A stretch of DNA of 64,000 bases, from NCBI RefSeq assembly GCF_000092185.1, contig NC_014160.1, forward strand, positions 868,001 to 932,000, in the 5' to 3' direction. This DNA comes from Thermosphaera aggregans DSM 11486. GTDB lineage: Archaea > Thermoproteota > Thermoprotei_A > Sulfolobales > Desulfurococcaceae. Both the position numbers and the translations under genes were made by a program. This document shows positions 16,515-25,198 of this stretch, piece after piece. The number at the start of each line of letters is the position of its first letter. Within the stretch, counting starts at the first letter, position 1. Below the pieces are notes generated by a model, which searched no databases, had not been told where the DNA came from, and saw only the letters and a list, made by a program, of their open reading frames with translations.

Positions 16515-16516
16515 GG
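16424..16516 (+). repeat. 93-bp exact repeat, copy 2 (3' end of L12)
   Basis: Second copy of the repeat at 16027-16119, covering the L12 acidic hinge, tail and stop. The flanks differ immediately on both sides. Confidence 0.95.
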
Positions 16517-16523
16517 CAAAGGT

Positions 16524-16541
16524 TTTTCAACAAGTTGAAAA
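16524..16541 (+). repeat. Inverted repeat after the stalk operon
   Basis: TTTTCAAC at 16524-16531 and GTTGAAAA at 16534-16541 are perfect inverted repeats with a 2-base gap, ten bases after the L12 stop. Could form a hairpin at the mRNA 3' end or be a protein site upstream of alaS. No long T-run follows. Confidence 0.4.
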
Positions 16542-16648
16542 CATCAAGGAGTTTTCTATCCTTAAACTCTCCCGTTAAAACGATTCGAGTTCTGAAATCA
16601 ATTTAAATTACTACAACACATAGTATAACCAAGTAATGAGGTGTTTCA

Positions 16649-19375
16649 ATGCCTAGGGAGATAAGTTTTGACTATCTCAGAAAATACGGTTACGAGAAGT
16701 ATGTTTGTAAGAAGTGTGAGGAGGGCGTGATATGGAGCGTTGTACCAAGAGATACTTGCCCCGACCGTCCATGTAGTAAGTATGAATTCCTTTACAAAGA
16801 GTATAAGAGAGTTAAGCCCCTGAGTCTTCAAGAGGTCAGGGAGAAATTCATAAACTTCCTGGTATCCAAGGGACATGGAGTTGTTGACCCCTACCCGGTT
16901 CTAGCCAGGTGGAGGAACGACTTATACCTTAATATTGCTTCAATAATAGTTTTCCAGCCGGCTGTGACGGAGGGTATTGTAGACCCGCCTCACAACCCTC
17001 TCGTCATAATACAGCCCTCGATAAGGCTGAGCGATATTGATAACGTTGGTTTGACTTTCGGGAGGCATTTAACTAGTTTCGAAATGGGCGGCATGCACGC
17101 GTTCAACAAGCCCGGCAAGATGATTTACTGGGTTGAAGGTATAATCGACAACACTATAGAGTTTTTCAACAAGGAGATTGGAATAGACCTTGAAGACCTT
17201 GTATTCAAGGAGGGGTGGTGGGAGGGAGGCGGTAACGCGGGACCAGCCCCGGAGGTACTAGTCGATGGGATGGAGCTGGCCACTCTCGTCCACATGATGT
17301 ACAAGACCGTCGATGGCAAGTATATCGAAAACCCCGTGTTAGTTGTGGACTGCGGCTATGGGATTGAAAGAATAACATGGTTCACCCAGAAGTCTCCAAC
17401 GGGCTTCCATGCAATATACGGGAGGCTGGTTGACGAGTACAAAGATGTACTGGGGGTTGAGGAGCCTCCGCACGACGTGTTGAAGAAGGCTGTTTACCTT
17501 TTAAGCGATAAAGAGTTGAACAGCGTGGCGGAATATGTTAAGGCTCTCGAGGAGTATGGTTTCAGCGAGCACACCGCCTCATTCACTAAAATAATATACC
17601 TGTACGGTAGCCTCGATCATGTTAGAACAATCAGCTTAATGCTCTCCGACGGGATTGTGCCGTCAAACAGTGGTGAAGGGTACTTAGCCCGCCTGGTTTT
17701 AAGGAGGCTTTTCAGAAACCTCGTGAACCTGGGGGTTGAATCCAACAAGCTCGCAGACATTGTTCAAGAGCTTGTGGACAAGCAGATAAAGTATTGGAAG
17801 AACGACTATATATATGGAAAGTTCGAGAAGCACAGGGATTACATCCTAGACGTTGTAGCTCTCGAGGCAAACAAGTTTGTTGACTCGGTCTACAGGGGTG
17901 TTGAAATAGTTGATAAGTATTTGAAGAGGAAAAAGGCTCTTGGGGAGGAGGATTTAATAGAGATTTACGACTCCCATGGGATCCCGCCGGAGTTTGTTGT
18001 TGAAAGGGCCCGTGGCAAGGGCGTCGAGGTAAGAGTCCCCGGAGACTTCTACTCGAAGATCGCTCAAAGACACTCGGCCGCGCCACTGGTTAAGGAGAAG
18101 GAGCACGAGTTCCCTGAGGAGCTTGCCAAATGGGCGGAAGGGTTCCCCGAGACCGTGAGGGTTTTCCACCAAGATCCCTACGCAACAAGCATTAATGCCA
18201 AGGTGCTCGGGGTTCTCGGAAACTATGTCATCTTAGACCGAACTATCATGTACCCGTGGGCTGGTGGCCAGGATCATGACACAGGGGTACTGGTCTTTAA
18301 CGGGAAAGCCTACCCCGTGAAATACGTGGGAAAGATAGGGGGTGTAATAGTGCATGAGCTTGAGGAGAAACCCGGGTTCAAACCCGGCGATGAAGTAGAG
18401 GTTAAGATAGAGTGGTTTAGAAGATACAGGCTTATGCGGCATCACACGGCAACACACGTTGTCCTCGCAGCTGCTAGGAAGATTCTCGGGGATCATGTGT
18501 GGCAGGCGGGTGCCGAGAAAACCGTTGAAAAAGGTAGGCTCGACATTACGCATCATAAACCATTGACGAGGAAGGAGATAGCTGAGATCGAGGAACTAGC
18601 CAACAAGATCATTGACAGCAGGATCCAGCTCAGATTTAATTACATGGGCAAGTTCGAGGCCGAGTCCAAATACGGTTTGAAAATATACCAGGGAGGGGCT
18701 GTCTACTCCCCTGTTCTGAGAATCGTTGAAATACCCGGATGGGACGCACAGGCATGCTTCGGCACGCACTTGCAGAATACTGCCGAGATAGGGGGTGTTA
18801 AAATAATAAACGCCGAGAGAATTCAGGACGGCGTGATTAGGCTCGAATTCGTGGCTGGAACGAGGCTTGCCGAACTGGCTAGGAATATGGAGGAGGAGAG
18901 GGAAAAAGCGCTCGAAGCGATGGGTTCACCTCACAAGGACATAGTAGTGGCGGCTGGGAAGCTGAGGGAGAGTTTGAGCAGGCTGGAGGAAACCGTTGCC
19001 ACCTATAGGAGAATATTAGCCGATGCGCTTGTTTCAAACGCTTTAAACACTAAGAGGGTTGTCTGCGGTGTTGAAACAACCCTGGCTGAAACACCGGTCG
19101 AGGATGAAAAACTTGTTAAAACAGTGCTGGAAGACCTTTCACTGAAGCATAAGACTCTGGCAGTAGTGTTTACAGGAGACATGGTTGAAATCGCAGTGGA
19201 CCCTGGGAAGGCGGTTGAGAAAGGAATCAACTTGTTGAAGATAAGCGAGGCTTTGAGAAGCCTAGGGGCTAAGGGAGGAGGCCGCTCGGACCACATCACC
19301 TTGAAGCTTAACAGTGTGTCCAGGGATAAGGTCGTGGAGGCTGTGGAGAGAACAATTTGTTCCAGCACCATGTAG
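16649..19375 (+). CDS. alaS: Alanyl-tRNA synthetase
   Basis: Charges tRNA-Ala. The 908-residue archaeal-type enzyme has an N-terminal Cys4-like extension (YVCKKCEEG, DTCPDRPC), a class II core (VDPYPVLARWRNDLYLNIASI, TFGRHLTSFEMGGMHAF, DCGYGIERITWF), an editing domain with RHHTATHVVLAAAR (HxxxH) and CFGTHLQNT, and a C-terminal C-Ala region with GAKGGGRSDHI. ATG start; a TATA-like AATTTAAATTA lies near 16599. An independent editing protein (AlaX) is encoded near 54 kb. Confidence 0.97.
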   Translation: MPREISFDYLRKYGYEKYVCKKCEEGVIWSVVPRDTCPDRPCSKYEFLYKEYKRVKPLSLQEVREKFINFLVSKGHGVVDPYPVLARWRNDLYLNIASIIVFQPAVTEGIVDPPHNPLVIIQPSIRLSDIDNVGLTFGRHLTSFEMGGMHAFNKPGKMIYWVEGIIDNTIEFFNKEIGIDLEDLVFKEGWWEGGGNAGPAPEVLVDGMELATLVHMMYKTVDGKYIENPVLVVDCGYGIERITWFTQKSPTGFHAIYGRLVDEYKDVLGVEEPPHDVLKKAVYLLSDKELNSVAEYVKALEEYGFSEHTASFTKIIYLYGSLDHVRTISLMLSDGIVPSNSGEGYLARLVLRRLFRNLVNLGVESNKLADIVQELVDKQIKYWKNDYIYGKFEKHRDYILDVVALEANKFVDSVYRGVEIVDKYLKRKKALGEEDLIEIYDSHGIPPEFVVERARGKGVEVRVPGDFYSKIAQRHSAAPLVKEKEHEFPEELAKWAEGFPETVRVFHQDPYATSINAKVLGVLGNYVILDRTIMYPWAGGQDHDTGVLVFNGKAYPVKYVGKIGGVIVHELEEKPGFKPGDEVEVKIEWFRRYRLMRHHTATHVVLAAARKILGDHVWQAGAEKTVEKGRLDITHHKPLTRKEIAEIEELANKIIDSRIQLRFNYMGKFEAESKYGLKIYQGGAVYSPVLRIVEIPGWDAQACFGTHLQNTAEIGGVKIINAERIQDGVIRLEFVAGTRLAELARNMEEEREKALEAMGSPHKDIVVAAGKLRESLSRLEETVATYRRILADALVSNALNTKRVVCGVETTLAETPVEDEKLVKTVLEDLSLKHKTLAVVFTGDMVEIAVDPGKAVEKGINLLKISEALRSLGAKGGGRSDHITLKLNSVSRDKVVEAVERTICSSTM

Positions 19376-19396
19376 TGAAGCAGTAGTCTAAGCAAC

Positions 19397-20410
19397 TCAC
19401 TTTTTCAAGTAAGCGTCAACATAGCATTCGAGAACATAGGGTTCGTGGCTAACGCTCCATGGAGCATCCTTAACGTCAGCCATTGGAGGGTCTATAACCA
19501 GCCACACTCCTGTTTGCACGTTCTTCACATTGTAGTAATAGCTTATTTTCGAGGTTCTCGTGTTGAATACTAAATCATACCTCTGCATGGCCTTCAACAG
19601 AACATCAGGGTCCAGGTTAACATATACTAGTGCTGCGGCATGGTCAACCACGCCATCACCGTTAGTATCCACTAGCCCTATCACAGCGTCTAAACCGATC
19701 GACTCGTAAAGGGAGGCTATAAGCACTGCGAAGTCATCGCAGTCCCCAGCCCCAACCCTCAATGTCTCCAAAGGGGAGGCTACGTATTCAAGGCCTCTTG
19801 GATCGCTAACATATTTTACGTTGGCGCCTACCCAGTGCCCGATGGCCATTATTTTGAAAACCGGGTCGTTTATGTCGACTGGGACTATCGCCTCTAGCAG
19901 GATTGAAACCTGCACCCCTGTGCGGAGTAGCTTGTTGGTTATCCTTAAAACATATGTTCCCGTCGCATAGGCTGTGAACGAGTATGAAGAGGTATTTGTT
20001 AATTGCGAGTAGAGAAGGCTCCCCTCCGGACCGTATATTTCAATTAGAACATTAGAGTTCGCGGTGATGTTGGCTTTTATGATTGCTCCCGAGGTCGCGT
20101 AAAATGAGAGTTGTAGCGCCCTCCCACCGGGTATGTAGTAGGTTGTGTTTTCGAGGAGTATGTCAGGGTTGCTAAAGTTTTTTAGAATACTGATAGCGTG
20201 ATCCCGTATCTCAGTGCTGAAGCTTGTGATCGCTGAGAGATGCTTCTCCATAAACCAGTCGCACACGCTCCCCGTGGTACCTGACTGTTTAAATATAAGG
20301 CTCAACAGGGTCGGGTAGAAGGCCCAGGCAATGATTGCCGTCAAAACGATTATGGGTATTGTTAAAAGTATTCTCAATCTCGAAGCCCTCCTCTCAACGC
20401 TCTCCGCCAT
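19397..20410 (-). CDS. Membrane-anchored transglutaminase-like protein
   Basis: One N-terminal membrane segment (ILLTIPIIVLTAIIAWAFYPTLL, about residues 15-37) places a large domain outside the cell. The middle region is beta-rich with Thr/Asn-Ser sequons. The C-terminal half is a transglutaminase/protease-like core: RVGAGDCDDFAVLIASLYES gives the Cys, and GDGVVDHAAALVYV the His, with a following Asp. Cysteine protease or cross-linking activity is possible; substrate unknown. I chose ATG 20410 (MAESVERR) over GTG 20422 because GGTGAT sits upstream. Confidence 0.8.
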   Translation of the reverse strand: MAESVERRASRLRILLTIPIIVLTAIIAWAFYPTLLSLIFKQSGTTGSVCDWFMEKHLSAITSFSTEIRDHAISILKNFSNPDILLENTTYYIPGGRALQLSFYATSGAIIKANITANSNVLIEIYGPEGSLLYSQLTNTSSYSFTAYATGTYVLRITNKLLRTGVQVSILLEAIVPVDINDPVFKIMAIGHWVGANVKYVSDPRGLEYVASPLETLRVGAGDCDDFAVLIASLYESIGLDAVIGLVDTNGDGVVDHAAALVYVNLDPDVLLKAMQRYDLVFNTRTSKISYYYNVKNVQTGVWLVIDPPMADVKDAPWSVSHEPYVLECYVDAYLKK

Positions 20411-20490
20411 CACGATCACCACTGATTTAATTAATCACAGCGTCCTCGAAAAAGATAACCCCTGCCACGGTTTTGAAACAAGATGTAGCG

Positions 20491-20500
20491 AAATATTTAA
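20491..20500 (+). promoter_or_regulatory. TATA box of NCS1 permease gene
   Basis: AAATATTTAA about 40 bases before the ATG at 20534 fits an archaeal TATA element; predicted start of transcription near 20520. Confidence 0.5.
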
Positions 20501-20533
20501 ATACTCCATCCCCGCATTAGTTGGCGTGGGCTC

Positions 20534-21943
20534 ATGCCTGAGGACGTAAAACCGGTTGGCTACGTTGAAAACGAATCTCTACTACCGATTCCTTCAAACA
20601 AAAGGCTCTACGGAACGGGAACGTTCACCTGGATGATGTTCAGCATGAATGTCTGCATTCCGTTGTTCTTCCTCGGCTCAATAGGGCTTCAACTAGGCCT
20701 CAGCATCACTGAAGTCGCTCTTGGAGCATTCCTCGGGAATCTAGCGACAACAGTAATTTTATTCCTAAACGGTCTCCCAGGAGTTAAGTATGGAATACCC
20801 TACCCAGTGCAACTGAGGCCGAGCTGGGGTTTCAAGGGCTCTAAAATACCGGTGGTTCTCAGGGGGATTGTTGGAGCAGGATGGTACGGTATTGAGGCAT
20901 ATAGTGGCTCGCTAGCAATACTAATGGTTGCACTGTACATTCTAGGGTACGCGGGGCGGGACCCAGTTGCGATTGCTTCAGCCGCGTTCCGATACGTTGT
21001 CTTCGTCGTGGCGTTATACGTTGCTTTCGCAACAATCGTGACGGCCAAGGGGCTTGGGATGATCGCTAGAGTGGTTAACGTGACGGGGCCGTTGCTGTTG
21101 GTTTACTTCATATGGCTAACCCTCCAGTTATCAACTCGGCAAATCACTCCAGTAGGGAACAGTGGGGCAGGCCTGTTCTCACGAAGCTTCGCACTATACT
21201 TGGCTATTCAGACAAACTTCTGGGCTACTATGAGCCTAAACATATCCGACCTTTCCAGAGGGCTCTATGCCGACAAGAGAGGTGTAAGGGCTTTGATTAT
21301 TGGCCCGGTGACAGGGATTGTTTTAACAGCCGTGGTGGCATCAATACTGGGTTACTACTTAACAATGTACACTGGTTATTCAACACCTCAGGAGATAATA
21401 CTCTACACTGCGCCCGGCGTGGTGGCGGTAGTTTTAGGACAGGTCTTCGCAACCCTTGCTCCCTTCAGTACTGACATCACAGCCAATATCCCAGCACTCG
21501 TGAACATTCTGACAACATGTTTTAAGATGAAATGGCGTAACGCGGTCGTGGTGGCTGGCTTCATAGGCTTCTTGCTCGCTCCGTGGTGGGCTGTTGAGAA
21601 GGGTCCAGACATCATCAACTATGTTTCAGCATTCACAAGTAACTACGGATTGGTTTTGGGGCCGATAGCGGGAATTATGATAGCAGACTACTACTTGGTT
21701 AGAAAGAACTATGATCTACGTAAACTATACGCGAACGGGCCGGAAGGCTACTGGTATGAAGGCGGGTACAACAAGGCCGCCATCCTCACATATGTGTTGT
21801 CAATAATCATCATATACGCCGTCAGCTACGTGATTGGAGACATAACTATTGTAGGGGTCATCCCGTTTCCGACAAGCCTTAGCTGGTACATAGGAGTGGT
21901 TGTTGCAACCCTGCTCTACTTCGTGATGACTAAAAAGTATTGA
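20534..21943 (+). CDS. NCS1-family nucleobase/cation symporter
   Basis: NCS1 (cytosine/uracil/allantoin/thiamine permease) carrier with about 12 membrane helices in 469 residues. Typical features are RLYGTGTFTWMMFSMNVCIPLFFLGS in helix 1, GAFLGNLATTVILFLNGLPGVKYGIPYP, PVVLRGIVGAGWYGIEAYSG, FWATMSLNISDLSRG, and YYLVRKNYDLRKLY near the C-terminus. The likely role is uptake of a purine, pyrimidine or related compound with Na+ or H+. Substrate cannot be told from the sequence. Monocistronic, with T-rich sequence after the stop. Confidence 0.92.
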   Translation: MPEDVKPVGYVENESLLPIPSNKRLYGTGTFTWMMFSMNVCIPLFFLGSIGLQLGLSITEVALGAFLGNLATTVILFLNGLPGVKYGIPYPVQLRPSWGFKGSKIPVVLRGIVGAGWYGIEAYSGSLAILMVALYILGYAGRDPVAIASAAFRYVVFVVALYVAFATIVTAKGLGMIARVVNVTGPLLLVYFIWLTLQLSTRQITPVGNSGAGLFSRSFALYLAIQTNFWATMSLNISDLSRGLYADKRGVRALIIGPVTGIVLTAVVASILGYYLTMYTGYSTPQEIILYTAPGVVAVVLGQVFATLAPFSTDITANIPALVNILTTCFKMKWRNAVVVAGFIGFLLAPWWAVEKGPDIINYVSAFTSNYGLVLGPIAGIMIADYYLVRKNYDLRKLYANGPEGYWYEGGYNKAAILTYVLSIIIIYAVSYVIGDITIVGVIPFPTSLSWYIGVVVATLLYFVMTKKY

Positions 21944-21979
21944 TTTTTTACCTACAACAATTTTCCCGAGCTCTTTTTT
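21944..21979 (+). terminator. T-rich terminator after NCS1 gene
   Basis: Six T at 21944-21949 directly follow the stop codon and six more lie at 21974-21979. Archaeal RNA polymerase terminates at oligo-T tracts. It is also near the end of the convergent gene at 22002. Confidence 0.4.
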
Positions 21980-22001
21980 GGAAAAGAATAAGAAGGGCGA
22001 G

Positions 22002-22814
22002 TTAACCTCGATAATTCCTATCAATCTTCACAATGATCTCAGGAAGCTCTAAGTAGAGCATCAGGAATGACAACGGGATTAAAACCACGGTCAGCGCTAT
22101 AAGGCTGGCAATCCACAGCGTTGGAGAATCGAAAACCTTGTAGAATTCCGCGAGAAGTATTGAGAAACCAATGCTTGAGATCATGATTAACAAACCCCCA
22201 GTGATTATGGTTAACGCGGTGGATGGGAAAACCCGTGATGTTGTGAAAGAGGCGATCGCGAGAACTATCATTAAGCCGCCGAGCAGTAACCTCATCTGGG
22301 GTGGTACTGATCTGCAGTAGTCTGAGTCACGGGGGCCTATCATGCATGAAAGTGCTAGGGCAATCCCGGTGAAACCTAGCATCAACACTGTTATAAAGTG
22401 GTTGAATACTCCAACCACCATCGCAACAAGCCCTATGATTGATATAGTGATTCCCAGCTTCATGTATTGAACAAGCTTGACGCTTGTGTTGAACTCTGGA
22501 ATTAAATCGGTGAGCTTGCTAAGACCCTCCATGAAGCCATCATCAACTACCTGTATGAATACGGTAAGCCCTGCTACGAGTAGGAAAATACCCATGATCG
22601 CGATGTTAATGTGCCTGTCCAGGGAAGCTTTAAAGAAGCTTAGCCTTACGGAGAAACCACCGCTCTCAAATATGTGTAGCAGGGGTGGTGCTACAGCTGT
22701 TAGGGCAAAACCGGCGGCAATCATTCCTATTGATATGAAAGCTATTAATGATGCTTCATGTATTTTCTGAAGCGAACTCATCAAAATTTCAATTTTCATC
22801 CACTTATTGTCCAC
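22002..22814 (-). CDS. Multi-pass membrane protein, unknown
   Basis: 270 residues with six to eight hydrophobic helices, for example LIAFISIGMIAAGFALTAVA, IAIMGIFLLVAGLTVFIQVV, ISIIGLVAMVVGVFNHFITVLMLG and LIALTVVLIPLSFLMLYLEL. A short Cys-containing loop (CMIGPRDSDYC) sits between helices. GTG start at 22814 with AAGGGG upstream; an internal ATG at 22781 is an alternative. I do not recognise the family and find no transporter motif. It stands alone. Confidence 0.75.
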   Translation of the reverse strand: MDNKWMKIEILMSSLQKIHEASLIAFISIGMIAAGFALTAVAPPLLHIFESGGFSVRLSFFKASLDRHINIAIMGIFLLVAGLTVFIQVVDDGFMEGLSKLTDLIPEFNTSVKLVQYMKLGITISIIGLVAMVVGVFNHFITVLMLGFTGIALALSCMIGPRDSDYCRSVPPQMRLLLGGLMIVLAIASFTTSRVFPSTALTIITGGLLIMISSIGFSILLAEFYKVFDSPTLWIASLIALTVVLIPLSFLMLYLELPEIIVKIDRNYRG

Positions 22815-23195
22815 ACTAACCCCTTGGTAAAAATCCGGTGTGAAGAGGTTATAAGCAAGGGACCACTGTGACGAGGAGGGATTAACCCAACGCTCTGTTG
22901 ATTCCGCGACAAAAAAGCGTGAAAACGCTGCCAGCTACATAGTGGCAAAAATATTATATAAATAATTTGGTAATTCTTTCGAATTTCAGACGATGAGTTT
23001 AAGATAAACAATAAGAGCGTGGTGTGCGTGAAAACTACTAGGAATGTATCGCCCACACATCAGTCCCCGACTACTGTCTGAACGCTTCGGAAGCATCCCC
23101 AATTCTATCATTCTGATCACTGAATATTGATTTCCAACTCGTAGCTGTAAAATTTATCACAGGCTTCAACTATATGTAACATAAGGCGAGTGTTA
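22815..23195. other. Non-coding stretch, 381 bp
   Basis: No convincing reading frame on either strand. It holds the promoter of the flanking minus-strand gene, an AT-rich TATA-like block (ATATTATATAAATA near 22949), a small hairpin with a GAAA tetraloop (AGCGT-GAAA-ACGCT near 22916-22929), and a moderately structured region near 22990-23090. A small RNA is possible, but I see no box C/D or H/ACA signature that I would defend. Confidence 0.4.
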
Positions 23196-23528
23196 ATGGG
23201 TTATGGGAGTGGTATACTCGTAACGTTCCTATTGTTAATAGTCATTGGTTGGATCCCAGTTATAGGCCCGGTTCTCGCCGGAATAGCCGGCGGGATTATC
23301 GCTAAGAAAGGGGCTGGGGGTGGTTTTGTAACAGGCTTCATAGGAGGATTGTTCGGTGGTATACTGCTTACCATTGTCCTAACAGTGCTCGGAGGATTAT
23401 TAGCCGGGATTCTAGGCGCAGTGGTTGGAGGATTCTTGGGGTTTGCCTTCACAATTCTATTCCTGTACACTGCTATTCTAGCAGGTATTGGAGGATTAAT
23501 AGGTGGTGCAATAGCAGGGAGGAAATAG
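23196..23528 (+). CDS. Gly-rich small membrane protein (DUF5518-like)
   Basis: 110 residues made almost wholly of three or four glycine-rich membrane helices: VTFLLLIVIGWIPVIGPVLAGIAGGIIAKKGAGGGFVTGF is a start typical of DUF5518-like archaeal proteins, followed by two further GG-rich segments and a basic end. I prefer ATG 23196 to the in-frame GTG at 23190 because AAGGCGAG then acts as ribosome-binding site. Function unknown; the family assignment is by composition and helix pattern. Confidence 0.7.
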   Translation: MGYGSGILVTFLLLIVIGWIPVIGPVLAGIAGGIIAKKGAGGGFVTGFIGGLFGGILLTIVLTVLGGLLAGILGAVVGGFLGFAFTILFLYTAILAGIGGLIGGAIAGRK

Positions 23529-23537
23529 GTTCAGCAG

Positions 23538-24536
23538 TCAGGAGCGGCGGGTTTCAGCGTTTTTAAAACATTCCTTCAATATAAGTTCGGAGGCGTTTCG
23601 AGCACCATTTTCGTAAACAGGCTTCTCAAGCCTTATTGCTTCCTGTATCGCGGCTTCGAGGTTTTCAGGCGTTACTTCATCTATGAATGCTGCCTTCAAC
23701 ATTTTGGCAAGCATTTCAACATCTTTCTTAGGATATAGTGGTGAATGCCTCTTGGTGTACACGAGCACTACCGGTTTCCCGTAAGCTAGCCTAGCCGTTA
23801 CAGCGGTTGTACCGGGGTGGGTTACAACTATAGATGCCCCGGCAATCCAGCGATGGAAGTCGTCCACGTATTTGAAGAAAACCCAGTCGGGCCTTCTAAC
23901 AGCATATGCTCGAGGATCTATATCACCCGTTTGCACAACCGCAATCTTGTAGTTCAGGTTTGTAACGGCCTCGAAAACTTCTTTCGAACCCAGTGTACCG
24001 AGAGTTACGAGTAAATAACCCATGTCACTAGGCTTGGATAACACGGGTTCATATAAGGGTCCGACAACGACTCCATCCCTGTAGAGCTCTCTCTGCTCCC
24101 TCCAGTGAAGAAGGACTCTGGCCCCCAGCATATGTAGAAGTCTAACCGCTTTGGCAGGCCTGGAGAACCTGTTAACATCCTCGACAACGTACACCGGTAT
24201 GTTTCTTAGTGTTTTAAGCCATGTTGAAGCAGGGATGGAGAAGTTGGATCCAGCAGCGAACACGAAGTCATAATTCTCCTTAACAAGACTCAGAGTGTTT
24301 GAGAAGGCCAGTAGCCACCTGTGGATTCCACGGTAGAAGGGTTCGAGCGGTTTACGCGGGAGAACAGCGTACCGCGTTCTGCCTAAACCGGTGAATTTGC
24401 TGGATAAGTGCTCATAGCCTTTCGGGAGCAGAACATCTAGCTCGACACCCCGCCTAGCGAGCTCGTAAGCCATTGCGAAAGCATAGCCAGCGTGGCCTCC
24501 GTAACCTGCTATTACAAGGCCTTTCAAAGCAATCAC
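23538..24536 (-). CDS. Alg14-Alg13-like fused glycosyltransferase
   Basis: GT-B glycosyltransferase of 332 residues. The N-terminal half looks like Alg14: GYGGHAGYAFAMAYELARRGVELDVLLP, then FVFAAGSNFSIPASTW. The C-terminal half looks like Alg13/GT28: LLVTLGTLGSKEVFEAV, VVQTGDID, FKYVDDFHRWIAGASIVVTHPGTTAVTARLAYGKPVVLV. In eukaryotes the two halves are separate subunits adding the second GlcNAc to lipid-linked oligosaccharide. Here an N-glycan or lipid-sugar role is inferred. GTG start at 24536; TTG 24527 is an alternative. Confidence 0.82.
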   Translation of the reverse strand: MIALKGLVIAGYGGHAGYAFAMAYELARRGVELDVLLPKGYEHLSSKFTGLGRTRYAVLPRKPLEPFYRGIHRWLLAFSNTLSLVKENYDFVFAAGSNFSIPASTWLKTLRNIPVYVVEDVNRFSRPAKAVRLLHMLGARVLLHWREQRELYRDGVVVGPLYEPVLSKPSDMGYLLVTLGTLGSKEVFEAVTNLNYKIAVVQTGDIDPRAYAVRRPDWVFFKYVDDFHRWIAGASIVVTHPGTTAVTARLAYGKPVVLVYTKRHSPLYPKKDVEMLAKMLKAAFIDEVTPENLEAAIQEAIRLEKPVYENGARNASELILKECFKNAETRRS

Positions 24537-24625
24537 ACTTTCGAATAATTTTAATCGATAAACTGGTAAAAATCAATCCTTTACAGTTGAAACAGCGCTT
24601 ATCTAACATGAATAGTTTCGTGAAG

Positions 24626-24716
24626 CGGGCCCGCGGGGATTCGAACCCCGGGCCTCCGGCTCTCTCCGGAGCCTACTTAGAAGGCCGGCGCCCTATCCTG
24701 GCTAGGCAACGGGCCC
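24626..24716 (-). tRNA. tRNA-Arg (TCT) with 16-nt intron
   Basis: Reads on the minus strand from 24716. Acceptor GGGCCCG/CGGGCCC, D-stem GCCT/GGGC, anticodon stem CCGGC/GCCGG, loop CTTCTAA (anticodon TCT, Arg), variable AGGCC, T-stem CGGGG/CCCCG with TTCGAAT, discriminator G. No CCA encoded. The 91-nt gene yields a 75-nt mature tRNA after removal of the intron at 37/38. Confidence 0.95.
24662..24677 (-). other. tRNA-Arg intron (position 37/38)
   Basis: 16 nt, reading AGTAGGCTCCGGAGAG. Bulges TAA and AGA flank a 4-bp helix CTTC/GGAG (one wobble), stacked on the anticodon stem CCGGC/GCCGG; cuts TA^A and AG^A fit. The inner helix is missing and replaced by a 9-nt loop, so it is a reduced splice motif. 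Confidence 0.8.
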
Positions 24717-24744
24717 TGCTTCAATCATGTTTAATAATGTTTCA

Positions 24745-24760
24745 CGTTTTATATTTTTAA
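24745..24760 (-). promoter_or_regulatory. TATA box of tRNA-Arg
   Basis: On the minus strand TTAAAAATATAAAACG lies about 30-44 bases upstream of the tRNA 5' end, a strong archaeal TATA-like sequence at the right distance. Confidence 0.55.
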
Positions 24761-24809
24761 CCTACCCCCAGCCTCGGCTCCTTTCGTACCTTAAGGGCTT
24801 CTAAAGGTT

Positions 24810-25196
24810 TTAGCGAAAAAGGGTTGGGCAAATGTTGCATGTGACCGGGTTAACGGTTTCATCAATCATCTTATGTAGCCCGCAGACACGCTTATCGGAT
24901 AGGGTTTTCAAAACAAGCTTGTTAATCTCTATTTGAAGACTAATTCCTTCAAGCTCTCCGGTAGCGATTTTCTCGGAAATCTCTTCAACCCTGAGCACGA
25001 GATCCGGGTATTTGGAGAGGTCGAGGAACCTCCCTCTCTCCCCTTTAACGTATCTTGAGACAAGGGATGGGGAGATGCTTAGCTTCTCCGCAATAATTAT
25101 GGGGGGAATTTTCTTTTCAACAAGCTTTAGAACTATTAGTTTTTTAATCGACGGCTCAACATACCTGTATGCTAGCTCGAAAATGTTTCTGACCAA
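24810..25196 (-). CDS. HTH transcriptional regulator with C-terminal Cys motif
   Basis: 128 residues. A helix-turn-helix lies at about 28-55 (KKIPPIIIAEKLSISPSLVSRYVKGERG), of the kind in small archaeal regulators of the COG2522 type. The C-terminus carries three cysteines (C104 in KRVCGLHKMIDE, then TCNIC), which could bind metal or an iron-sulfur cluster and make it redox responsive; that is inference. TTG start two bases after the DUF438 gene, so the pair forms an operon. It is the obvious candidate to bind the 14-bp palindrome upstream of the operon. Confidence 0.8.
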   Translation of the reverse strand: MVRNIFELAYRYVEPSIKKLIVLKLVEKKIPPIIIAEKLSISPSLVSRYVKGERGRFLDLSKYPDLVLRVEEISEKIATGELEGISLQIEINKLVLKTLSDKRVCGLHKMIDETVNPVTCNICPTLFR

Positions 25197-25198
25197 GC

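Noticed and set aside
22796-23056. 86-codon minus frame upstream of the membrane-protein gene
   Set aside because: Starts in AT-rich non-coding DNA and overlaps the start of a better gene; no ribosome-binding site or recognisable segment.
22990-23095. Possible box C/D RNA (GATGAG ... CTGA)
   Set aside because: C box is imperfect, spacing to CTGA is about 100 bases instead of 50-60, and no D'/C' pair is seen.
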